Shown piece by piece: positions 55,097-64,000 of a stretch of 64,000 nt of DNA; the first letter of the stretch is position 1; each line of letters opens with the position of its first letter. The position numbers and the translations under genes are program-made. Origin of the DNA: Stomoxys calcitrans. Lineage: Eukaryota; Arthropoda; Insecta; Diptera; Muscidae. The stretch covers positions 67,399,217-67,463,216 of the forward strand of contig NC_081554.1 of the NCBI RefSeq assembly GCF_963082655.1, written 5' to 3'. The notes beneath the pieces were generated by a model. The model was given only the letters and a program-made list of their open reading frames with translations, did no database searches and had not been told where the DNA came from.

Positions 55097-55189
55097 ATTA
55101 GGCGGTTTTGAGTGGAACCAAAAAGGTGGGTAAATGAAACGGTTTCGCTCCGCTGCGGCTTATTTTACATTATAAGGAAAAAAAGAGCC

Positions 55190-56611
55190 AGAGACTAGGC
55201 CTTGTAAATAGATATAAGATTCGCGCTCTACTCTTAAACACCTTTCATTTGAGCCCCATATTGGCATGGTCGGTAAATATGTCCCAATTGGGGATGTTTT
55301 GGGGTTGGACCGGCCCCCCAAACACTTGGCCCCACAATTGGATATCAGATTCGATTTTTAAACTCAAGTAATTTTCATTGGAGTCTCATATTGTCCTGAT
55401 TGGTACATACAACTATTTAACAGGTTTTGGGGGTGGGGCTGCCCCCACACTTCACCACTACTGTGGTACAGGGTATTATAGCTTAGTGCATTTGTTTGTA
55501 ACACCCAAAAGGAAGAGAGCTAGACCAATTGATAAGTATACCGATCAATTCAGATTCACATTCGATATAGCTATGTCCGTCCGTCCGTATGTCCGTCTAT
55601 CCATGTTAATTTGTGCTTTCGACGGACGGACGGACATGGCAATCAAGAATATATATACTTTATGGGGTCCTAGATCAATATTTCGAGTTGTTACAAACGG
55701 AATGACTAGATTAGTATACCCCCATCCTATAGTGGTGGGTATTAAAACGTATCTTATATTCAGTTGTGGGACCAAGTGCTTGGGGGACCACCGCACACCC
55801 CTAAACACTCCTAAATTGGAAATATTTACCCACTATGGCAATATGGGGCTCAAAAGAAAGGTATTTGGGAGTAGAGCAAGAAAATTATACCCACTTTCAG
55901 GACCAAGTTTTTGGCGTCCAACCCTACCCCAAACAGGAATTATTTACTGACCCCGTCAATATGGGGCTCAAATAAAGGGTATTTGAGAGTAGAATACAAA
56001 TCCAATATCCAAATGTGGGACTAAGCGTTTGGGACACCGCCCCTCCGATATCCAAATGTGGGACCAAGCGTTTCGGGGACCACCCCAAACCGCATATATA
56101 TGCCGAATGAAACTTATTTGTGAGTACAAAACGAATTTTATATCCACATTCGAGGCGAAATGTATGCGAGGCCTTCGAAATTCCAAAGTCCACATGGTAA
56201 TATGGGTCTCAAGTTTATTCTAAAGAATGAAGTACATCTAACATCCATACTCTAAAATGACCCAAAACCCTCCGAGCGATTTCAAAGAATAATAAAGAAC
56301 ATATGGGATTCAAATAAAGGCATGTATGGTTAAACTGTTAGTAAAGCGACATGCTTACATATACCACTTTCGCTGCATGGTCACTAGCGAATCCAGACCA
56401 GCTTTCTAGATGATGAGATGGGGGGAGAGGGGCTAAAATTTTTAGAATATCATTTACATTTGCAATTTTTGTCAAAAACAACAACATTGTTAAAGTTCTG
56501 GGGCAAGCTAAAACTTTTCTGGGGGTGGTTACCCCCCCCGCCTACCTACGCTTATGACCCTGGCATATATATTGTAAAGAAGACCGAGCGGAGCGGGACC
56601 GCTTTAGCTAG
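55190..56611 (+). mobile_element. Helitron, 3' end present, with nested array fragment
   Basis: The 3' end is GAGCGGAGCGGGACCGCTTTAG with CTAG at 56608-56611, followed by T. Interior units (GGCAATATGGGGCTCAAA) run from about 55240. An array E/B fragment lies at 55455-55745 (ACTGTGGTACAGGGTATTAT to CATCCTATAGTGGTGGGTAT). No 5' TC terminus was found. Confidence 0.7.
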
Positions 56612-56612
56612 T

Positions 56613-57308
56613 TTCCCATAAAAATTAACAATTGGACCAAAAATATATGTAGTAGAAATATATTCGACTCTACTACTTTGGATAGTTGAAGATTCTTTTA
56701 TCTCACCCACGCAATTCTCAAATTCAGTGTTCAAAATTTTAATATATAAACACTATTGCTTATCTATACAGCCTTATGTACTAAGCCAGACGATTTCCCA
56801 TTATTGTTCTATTCAATCTGCTTATAAATAACCATCTCCCTTTACATCGTTCTTCTCCATTTTCCCTCATCTTCAACAAAACTGGAACAATTGTCTTCCG
56901 GCTAGAAATTCATTGTTTATATTCTAGGAATATTCATACATGAGCGTGTGAATGCTTGCTTGTCCAATAGCGAAATGGCGAGTATGTGCGTTTTCAAATT
57001 GTGGCGACTCTCAGTGTCATCATTATTTCTTTAGCTGGTGTATGACTGACCATCTAAAATAAAACAGTGAAGCTAAGGAGGTCTTCCTCATGTAGGTAGG
57101 CCTTTTGGTAGATGTGGGAATACAAATAAAACAATACTCATTTCTGCCCTATATTTTAAAATCTACTTTGAAATAACTACTTCTGCTCCGCAAGATTTAT
57201 ATATACCATTATCATCTGGTTAGTCATGTTGCGACTTCATAACAAATACATCAATACAGCACAAAACTGAGTTACAGTCTCTGTACAATGCAGCGCTTAT
57301 CTTCTATT
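56613..57308. other. Single-copy spacer
   Basis: About 700 bp of AT-rich DNA without a recognised gene, RNA or repeat terminus. Confidence 0.4.
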
Positions 57309-57312
57309 ATAA

Positions 57313-58382
57313 AGGGTGATTTTTTAAGAGGAACATTTTTCAAAAAAAAAAAAAACTCATAAAATTCAGAACATCTTTATTTGAATCGATAGTACGGTCT
57401 ATATAATCCATTGTTTGAAGATTATTTCAAGCAAATGTTGACCGTGACTGCGCCTCAAATGGTCCACCCGCTTAGTCTCTTCAACATTTCGGCCGGTATC
57501 TCACGAATAAATGCTTCAATGTAGCCTTCCAATGCGTCAATTGAAGCGAGCTTGTCTGTATTATGAGCTTTAACATAGCCCCACAACAAAATATTCTAAA
57601 GGCGTTAAATCGCGTTATCTAGGCGGCCAATTGATCGATCTCGAACGTGAAATACAATGTTAACCGAACTCGCCTCTCAATAACTCCATTGTTACGCGTG
57701 CTGTGTGGCATGTGAAATCGTCTTGTTGAAAACACATGTCATGCCAGTCAAGCTCTTGAATTTTGGCCAAAAAAAAGATGATATCCAAATCTCACGGTTG
57801 CGTTCACCATTCACAGTTACGTTACGACTTCATCTTTACAGAAGTACGGTCCAATGATGCCACCAGCACATAAACCGCACCAAACTATGACTTTTTCTGG
57901 ATGCATTGGTAGATCTTGCAATGCTTCTGGCTGGTCTTCCCTCCAAAAGCGACAGTTCTGCTAATTTACGTACGCATTGAGTCAAAAGTGAGGTTCGTCG
58001 CTTAACACAATTTTTTGATAAAAAAGCGGATTTTTGTCCAACTTTCTAAAAGCCCATTCACCCAAAAATCTGCGTTGCGGTCGATCGGCTTTAATTCTTG
58101 CACCAGCTGTATTTTGAAAGCCTTCACACCTAAATCCTTTCGCAAAATTTTCGACGTTGTTGAGTAACATAGACCCTATTGAATTGCTGCGAACGGGGAC
58201 GAATCGCTAATTGATGGTCGTCATTAACACTGGCCAATACAGCTGCGATATTTTCTTTAGTTCGCTCTCTACGTAAGCATGTTCGTGGTTTATTTGCAAC
58301 GAAATTTAGTCACAAAAGCCCGAATAGCCGCTTCAGACAGTCGATTAAACTGATTTGAAAAAGTGCGCGATGAACTTTGCAA
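57313..58382 (-). mobile_element. DD41D-type Tc1/mariner copy, right end lost
   Basis: Left terminus AAGGGTGATTTTTTAAGAGG follows TA at 57311-57312. The minus strand encodes transposase pieces: MCFQQDDFTCHTARVTMELL-like residues (about 57735-57660), WCGLCAGGIIGPYFCKDE (about 57900-57830), and VLSDEPHFLTQCVR with the first catalytic Asp near 57990. Helix-turn-helix remnants reach about 58382, where array A begins and the right terminus is gone. Frameshifts abound. Confidence 0.75.
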
Positions 58383-58384
58383 CG

Positions 58385-58975
58385 CATCGAAATATCCATT
58401 TCCGACCCTTGATCGTCGTAAAAATTTAAGACGATCTAGCCATGTCCGTCCGTCTTTCTGTTGAAATCACGCTACAGTCTTTGAAAATAGAGATATTGAG
58501 CTGAAGCTTTGCACAGAATCTTTTTTTGTCCATAAGCAGGTTAAGTTCGAAGATGGCCTATATCGGACTATATCTTGATATAGCCCCCATATAGACCGAT
58601 CCGCCGATTTAGGGTCATTTAGGCCCATAAAAGCTACATTTATTATCCGATTTTGCTGAAATTTGGGACAGTGAATTGTGTTAAGCCACTCAACATCTTT
58701 CTTCAATTTGGCCCGATCGGTACAAATTTAGATATAGCTGCCATATAGACCGATCTCTCGAATTAAGGTTTTGGGCCCTTAAAAGGCGCATTTATTGTTC
58801 TATTTTGCCAAAATTTGGGAAAGTGAGTTGTGTTAGGCTATTTGACATTGTTCTTCAATTTGGCCCAGATCGGTCTGGGTTTAGATATAGCTGCCATATA
58901 GACCAATCTGCTGATTAAAGGTTTTGGGCTAATAAAAGGCGTATTTATTGTCCGATTTCGCCGAAAATTGATCTG
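58385..58975 (-). repeat. Array element A, copy 9 (truncated)
   Basis: CATCGAAATATCCATTTCCG (distal segment), GTCCGTCCGTCTTTCTGTTG, CATAAGCAGGTTAAGTTCGA, then three units. The leading palindrome is missing. Confidence 0.75.
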
Positions 58976-58979
58976 TGAC

Positions 58980-59255
58980 ACCATAAATTACATATATTCT
59001 GGATTCTGATTCGAAATCACGATAGCGGTCGAACGCGTAAAGCTACAATCTTGAAATTTTGCACAGATACTTAATATTGATGCAGATCGTTGGGGATTGC
59101 AAATGGCCCATATCGGTTCAGAGTTGGATATAGCTCCCATATAAACCTATCTCCCGATTTGACTTCTTGAGCCCCCGGAAGCCGCAATTTTCATTCGATT
59201 TAGCTTAAATTTTGCACATAGCATTCTGTTATGATCTCTAACAACTGTGTGAATT
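58980..59255 (-). repeat. Array element B fragment
   Basis: ATCACGATAGCGGTCGAACG, GACTTCTTGAGCCCCCGGAA and TCTCTAACAACTGTGTGAAT; both ends lost. Confidence 0.65.
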
Positions 59256-59257
59256 CA

Positions 59258-59452
59258 CTTCCATCAGACCATCAGAAAAAATTTTCAGCGGTGGTTTTCC
59301 CCTCCTAATGCTGTCGGTGTCGCACTGTGGCACGCCGTTCGGACTCGGCTTTAAAAAGGAGGCCCCTTATCATTGAGCACTCATTGATATGTGAGAAGTT
59401 TGCTCCTGTTCCTTAGTGAAATGTTCACGGGCAAAATTTGCAATTAACGCCC
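59258..59452 (+). mobile_element. SINE-1 copy 6 (head and part of body missing)
   Basis: ACCATCAGAAAAAATTTTCA, GGTGGTTTTCCCCTCCTAAT, a deletion, GTCGCACTGTGGCACGCCGT, then GTTCACGGGCAAAATTTGCA. Confidence 0.75.
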
Positions 59453-59770
59453 GACTTTTGCCTTTCCTTACTGGTTTACTTATCGAAATAATAATCTGTG
59501 ATCAAACAAAGTGTATATATTCTTGATCCTCTTGACATTCCAAGTCTGTTTATCCATGTCCGTCTGTCTGTCTGCACACTAACTTTCGAAGGAGTAAAGC
59601 TAGGCGCTTGCAATTTTGCCCAAATACTTCTTATTAATGGAGGTCTGTTGAGATTGTAAATGGGGCAAATTGGTTCATGCATTGATAAAACTGCCATATA
59701 AATCGATCTCCCGAATTTGGCCTCTAGAGGGCGCAGTTACATTATGGCTTGGCTGAAATTATGAACGTGG
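59453..59770 (-). repeat. Array E terminus and array B fragment
   Basis: CGCCCGACTTTTGCCTTTCC, TTACTGGTT is the leading end of E. From about 59490 a B fragment follows (TCCGTCTGTCTGTC, GGAGTAAAGCTAGGCGCTTG, GGCCTCTAGAGGGCGCAG). Confidence 0.65.
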
Positions 59771-60068
59771 TATAGCATGTCCGCCTATGACGCTGAACGC
59801 CTGGGTTCGAATCCAGGCGAAACCATCAGAAAAAATTTTCAGCGGTGGTTTTCCCCTTCTAATGCTTGCAACATTTGTGAGGTACTATGCCATGTAAAAC
59901 ATCTCTCCAATGATGTTTTACATGGCACAGCACGCCGTTCGGACTCGGCTATAAAAAGGAGGTCCCTTATCGTTGAGCTTAAACATGAATCGGACTGCAC
60001 TCATTGATATGTGAGAAGTTTGCCCCTGTTCCTTAGTGGAATGTTCATGAGCAAAATTTGCAATTTGG
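59771..60068 (+). mobile_element. SINE-1 copy 7 (near full length)
   Basis: TATAGCATGTCCGCCTATGA keeps part of the tRNA-like head, box B is perfect (GGTTCGAATCC at 59813-59823), and the body is intact to GAGCAAAATTTGCAATTTGG. Confidence 0.8.
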
Positions 60069-60069
60069 T

Positions 60070-61235
60070 ATACTTGTATGACTTCTAACCGCCATGACCG
60101 CCATGAAATAGGGTCAATATAGGTCTATAACTTGATATGTCTTCCATATATTTGAAAAAGTCATTCAAAGAATTTGTCACATGAAATCCATGGTGAAGGT
60201 GACCATATTATTCGACTCGATTGTTAATTATAAAAAGGATCTTGTCATTAAGGTGTGACGCATAGTAAACATTGCGCATACTACGGTTGGGTCAACCTTT
60301 ACCTAGTGTTAAACGCTGAAGTTGTTTATACCTCCCATTTTCAAATCCTGTGTGTGGAATATAAGGAAAATACGTAGTACCTAACCAATGTTGCTTTTCT
60401 TGTAAATGAAAACAAAGGCCCCCTCGAAGGCCTGCTTACCAATTAATTCTCACATAGTCTTGGTGATCCCATAGCACCAATATACTGGTTTGACTTATTA
60501 GTTAATGCTTCAATAATGACTTAAATTGGCTGCTTGTGTAGCGCATACACAATAAGTAAACGATTGTTTAAATTTGCGCAACACTTTAAGTTGATTTTCT
60601 CGCGGCAGGTGTCTGAATTAACCAATGCATGAAATTTAATATGAAAACTTGAATATTAACTTGACTGAATCATTAGATTCATTCATTAGCTGGGTTGGGT
60701 GTAGAGAATTTACACGCATTCAGATTTGCCGGCATTTCCCCTCACTTTTTAGAACGGGAATTCCCAGTAAACTTTTATATTTTTAATTTAGCACATTTAG
60801 ATTCAGCATATATCGATGCTGACCGCACAGCGACCTGCATGTTTTGTTTGTTGTATAGATCGAATGCTATTTCTATGAACATCTGATTTTTGTATAATCT
60901 TTTATAATCTTTTACACTTTGAAGATTACTCAATGACATGGAGTCAATTCTTCTTCAAATAAGGATAAAATACCACTTTAAGTACCTTTGTATATATCAT
61001 AGCATCAGTCTTTCATTTATGGATTTATTCAGAATCTGGTGCAGTGTAAATATCAGATCATTGTTGGATTTGCCAGATCTAAAGGAACTTACTAGGCTTA
61101 ATCAAAACTACTACTAGGGCCCAGAAGGGCCGAAAGGGCCTTGGGGATAGAATACGTTTGGGCTCCAAATAGGAATCTGAAAACAAATTTTTAAATAAGA
61201 AGACGAAATCATTCCGATTTGAGAAGCCCCGTTTT
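60070..61235. other. Mostly single-copy DNA, no gene assigned
   Basis: A short B fragment lies at 60100-60200 (AATATAGGTCTATAACTTGA). The rest is AT-rich with no supported ORF; a frame at 60695-60886 opens at TTG and lacks other support. Confidence 0.4.
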
Positions 61236-62355
61236 CTCAACAGAAAGACTTTGTTATCCGATGCAGTCCAACACTTCAAAGTAATCTTGGATATAAAACT
61301 GAATTGGGAACTTCACATCGAAGAGCGTACCGCAAGGGCTCACAGATATGGGACACTATATAGGCGGGCCGTGGGATCGGAATGGGGCCTGACACCGAGG
61401 ATAGTCCACTGGGTCCAAAGAAAAGCGATTAGTCCAATAGTAACTTACGGTAGAGAAGAAGTGCAACACAAGGACATTATAAACATTTTCAGAGAATACA
61501 TCAATCGCCGCTTCAGTGAGCTGGAACCAACCTCAAATGTGCTAGTTGCCGAGAAGAAATTCTGAGACGTCTTTAACGCAGAAGCCTCTCGATTTATACC
61601 AGCCAGTCAAATATTCCAAGTTCGGCCCAATTTCTAACGCAAGCAGCGATACTCGCAGACGAGCGTGATGGGATTCGTTGCACGCACCCCCATAAACCCC
61701 AGAATCTGCGAGCTGAATTGGGCAATAAACAAGGTAACCGACAAACATAAGCGGAATTTATGGATGGAACACTTGACGCAATTTAACTTAGGTACCGGTT
61801 TAGGCAAGCTTTGGTCTACTGTTAAGTCACTCTTGAACCCCCATAGAAGGGATAACAGGATCTCAGTCACTTTTGGCGACGTAACCGTGACTGATCCGCC
61901 ACGTTGTTCAAACGTGGCTGAGGCTAGGAGGAGAGCCATTCGTAGTATCCTTGGTCTCCGATCTACCGGTTTAGACAAGCTTTGGTCTACTGTTAAGGCA
62001 CTCTTGAACCTCTATAGAAGGGATAACAGGATCTCAGTCACTTTTGGCGACGTAACCGTGACTGATCCGCCACGTTGTTCAAACGTGGCTGAGGCTAGGA
62101 GGAGAGCCATTCGTAGTATCCTTGGTCTCCGAGCCGATGAACAGTCAACGTGGACAAAGTTACGAATGTCATACGTGGCACTAATTCATTCTAGGCGTTG
62201 GGCCCCAATGGAATCTCTACACTGATGCTAAAGAATCTGGATCTACCTGGAATCGAGTACCTTACAACTTTCATCAACCTGTCTTTGAACACTTTTATAG
62301 TATCCGATATCTGGAAGGTGGTGTGTTCCCGCCGCTAAAGCCTGGAAAGGAACCG
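61190..62355 (+). pseudogene. LINE ORF2 relic with in-frame 171-bp duplication
   Basis: Plus-strand pieces out of normal order: RT thumb first (FKVILDIKLNWELHIEERTA, GLTPRIVHWVQRKAISPIVT, 61270-61455), then endonuclease-RT linker (DIINIFREYINRRFSELEPT, INPRICELNWAINKVTDKHK, LGKLWSTVKSLLNPHRRDNR, FGDVTVTDPPRCSNVAEARR, 61470-61960). The LWSTVK to ILGLR segment is repeated once more in frame at 61965-62135. Further on, RT shreds read GSTWNRVPYNFHQP and GGVFPPLKPGKEPSR. The thumb lying upstream of the linker shows rearrangement or two copies joined. The family resembles 28915-30720. Confidence 0.7.
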
Positions 62356-62357
62356 AG

Positions 62358-62930
62358 TAGGTTAGGTTGAAAAGAGGGTGCAGATATTAGTCCGCCCCAT
62401 GCCACTATGGACATACACCTAAGCCAGTAATCGGCTTGTTGTGCGCTCTTAAAACTATAAAGTAACATCTAAAAGGAATAATTTTAAGTTATGAATTCCG
62501 TACTACTTACAAAATCTCTAATTGTTTTCAATACCACTCCCCTAAGTTGGTTCATGTCTGGTATTGTGTCTCCTCCTAAGTGCCGGTATCTGTTTGACAC
62601 AAAAGCCGGGCAATGACAAAGGAAATGCTCCAACGTCTCATCATCTTCCCCGCATGCCCTACACATGCTATCACTTTCCGCACCAATTTTACATAAGTGA
62701 GCTCGTAGTCCTATGTGTCCCGTTATGATACCACTAGCTGTACTGACCTCCTTCTTGCTTTCTTTCAGTAATAGCCTCGTCTTCTCACGATCTGGATTCC
62801 CCCATAGGATTTTCGGCGTCCTACTGACCGTTTCACTGTTCCACAATGTTGCATGCGCATTAGTCGCCCACTCCCTTACTCTATAGCTTTGTCCTCTAGC
62901 TTTGATCCATCCGTGTAACATAATCTTCCA
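62358..62930 (-). pseudogene. LINE 3' end: RNase H tail, zinc knuckle, 3' UTR
   Basis: Minus strand: LWNSETVSRTPKILWGNPDR (about 62840-62780), KKEVSTASGIITGHIGLRAH, a cysteine motif CRACGEDDETLEHFLCHC (62665-62615), then IRDFVSSTEFIT and TAA near 62484. The 3' UTR ends TTTTCAACCTAACCTACTCGG at 62358. It belongs to the same family as 1388-3075 and is the best preserved C-terminus of it. Confidence 0.8.
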
Positions 62931-62954
62931 GATGGCAATACTAGGGTTCCATCA

Positions 62955-63115
62955 ATCCAATCTTGAAGTTCTGGCTAAATTACGATCCGACAAATGTTGC
63001 CGCCTCAACGCCTACAGAGCAGGGATTTACACTGACGTGCAGGATGTGTGTCCCGATTGCGACCTTAGACCGCACGACACACGTCCCCTCTGTGGCGTGT
63101 CCCAGAGGGAACACG
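62955..63115 (+). pseudogene. Jockey-type LINE C-terminus fragment
   Basis: The plus strand encodes LAKLRSDKCCRLNAYRAGIY and DVCPDCDLRPHDTRPLC, the C-terminal cysteine region of jockey-type ORF2 proteins (LRSG.C..LNSYL...CP.C...PHDT). It stops where array A begins. Confidence 0.65.
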
Positions 63116-63119
63116 TATC

Positions 63120-63482
63120 TATATTTAGATATATTGTAGCTGCCATATAGACCGATCTGCCGATAAGAGGACTGAAGCCTATAAAAGCTTTATTTATTAT
63201 CCGATTTCGCAGATATTTTAAACTGTGAGTTTTTCAGAGCCTCACGATATTCGACCTAAATATGGATCAGATCGGTTTATAGTTGGATATATCTGCCAAA
63301 AAGACCAATATTTTGTTCTACAAAATTTAGTAGTGACATATATATTAGACCACTCAATGTCCGTGCCGAATTTAAGTTATCCAATTTTCATCCGATTGTG
63401 ACGAAATGGGATTTACATATATACCCGAGGTGGTGGGTATCCAAAATTCGGCCCGGCCAAACTTAATGCCTTTTTACTTGTT
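63120..63482 (-). repeat. Array element A-variant, copy 10 (truncated)
   Basis: Two units (CGATCTGCCGATAAGAGGAC) and the leader, then GGTGGTGGGTATCC, a mutated palindrome ATTCGGCCCGGCCAAAC (63446-63462) and TTTTTACTTGTTTT. Confidence 0.8.
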
Positions 63483-63795
63483 TTCATTTTAATTCTCGAA
63501 TAATTGGAAATCCTTAAAATTGGTACAGAATTAGGGGGAAATCATAATTGCATACAACGTTATTCTATGTTCGAAACTTCGTTCAGAATTCTTTACGAAG
63601 TTTCGGCAAGAAATTTCCTTTTCCGAATTTCCCAAGGTTTTTCTTCAGATTTCGTTTCGAAACCGGAACGATTTCGTTCCGATTTCTCTCCGAAATTTCA
63701 ACGTTTCGTTCTGAAATCATATCAACCACTCCATATAACTTTCTTAAGATTTCGTTACGAATTCGGATCCGAAGTCTGAAGAATCATCCGCAGCT
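63483..63795. other. Low-complexity TTTCG/GAAATTTC-rich stretch
   Basis: Repeated short words such as GAAATTTC and TTTCGTT fill 63570-63775; overlapping ORFs arise from this composition. No gene supported. Confidence 0.4.
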
Positions 63796-63796
63796 C

Positions 63797-63856
63797 GTAC
63801 AGAGTCGAAAGAATCATCCAAATCGGTCCATGTTTTCACACAGCTGCCATATAAAC
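63797..63856 (-). repeat. Array B core fragment
   Basis: GAATCATCCAAATCGGTCC then TTTTCACACAGCTGCCATAT: a single core unit. Confidence 0.5.
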
Positions 63857-64000
63857 CGCCTATGACGCTGAACGCATGGGTTTGAATCCTGGCGAGACCA
63901 TCAGAAAAAAAATTTCAGTGGTGGTTTTCCCCTCCTAATGCTGGCAATATTTGTGAGGTACTATGCACTGTGTCGCACTGTGGCACGCCGTTAGGACTCG
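63857..64000 (+). mobile_element. SINE-1 copy 8 (cut by window edge)
   Basis: CGCCTATGACGCTGAACGCA with box B GGTTTGAATCC (one mismatch), ACCATCAGAAAAAAAATTTC, GGTGGTTTTCCCCTCCTAAT, running off the window at TTAGGACTCG. Confidence 0.8.

Noticed and set aside
59771..59840. tRNA gene suggested by GGTTCGAATCC and a box A-like sequence
   Set aside because: No acceptor stem or plausible anticodon arm, the same head recurs on a fixed 250-bp body, so it is a SINE head.
47831..64000. Second exon of the CAP-domain gene within the window
   Set aside because: No plausible acceptor followed by CAP motifs was found by eye; everything checked was repeat or unassigned DNA.

Overview
This is a 64 kb piece of nuclear DNA from a higher fly. 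The base composition is AT-rich, introns are short (64 nt in one gene), and one promoter has a TATA box plus a TCATT initiator. Non-LTR retrotransposons, tRNA-derived SINEs, Tc1/mariner elements, Helitrons and arrays of 150-bp units around the core ATCGGTYTATATGGCAGC fill most of it. I recall such arrays from muscid-type flies (house fly, stable fly), but the species cannot be named from the sequence alone. Nothing bacterial or viral was recognised.

Only two ordinary host genes are well supported. One is a two-exon gene for a small secreted protein (3638-4061, minus strand) with its own core promoter. The other is the first coding exon (46760-47473, plus strand) of a CAP-superfamily gene. It ends at a GTAAGT donor, and no continuation was recognised in the remaining 16.5 kb. 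A frameshifted minus-strand gene relic (38906-39190) and a 52-codon ORF (39611-39769) are weaker candidates.

Layout. 1-1.2 kb: array element A. 1.4-3.1 kb: two LINE 3' ends meeting head to head. 3.6-4.1 kb: secreted-protein gene. 4.7-9.2 kb: array A, then a LINE RNase H region split by a mariner MITE that is itself split by array element B. 10.2 kb: SINE-2. 10.7-12.7 kb: complete array A. 13.3-14.2 kb: repeat F. 15.7-19.6 kb: nearly intact two-ORF LINE. 20-22.8 kb: Tc1/mariner transposon split by array A. 23.2-24.9 kb: LINE split by two SINEs. 24.9-28.9 kb: arrays around a unique stretch. 28.9-30.7 kb: LINE split by a MITE. 31-36 kb: Helitrons. 36-46 kb: arrays, SINEs, Helitron pieces and sparse unique DNA. 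46.5-47.5 kb: CAP-gene exon. 47.8-64 kb: further arrays, LINE relics, two more Tc1/mariner copies, a foldback MITE and SINEs.

The two most notable observations concern the LINEs. The nearly intact LINE has a heptamer A_AAA_AAC filling the last seven bases before the ORF1 stop. ORF2 lies in the -1 frame and has no ATG before its endonuclease domain, so ORF2 may be made by -1 ribosomal frameshifting. Separately, a tRNA-derived SINE at 10.2 kb ends in about 80 bases that resemble the 3' tail of a LINE present twice in this window, which suggests it borrows that LINE's machinery. Six nested insertions let the relative ages of families be read, and two give reading frames that close exactly when the insert is removed.
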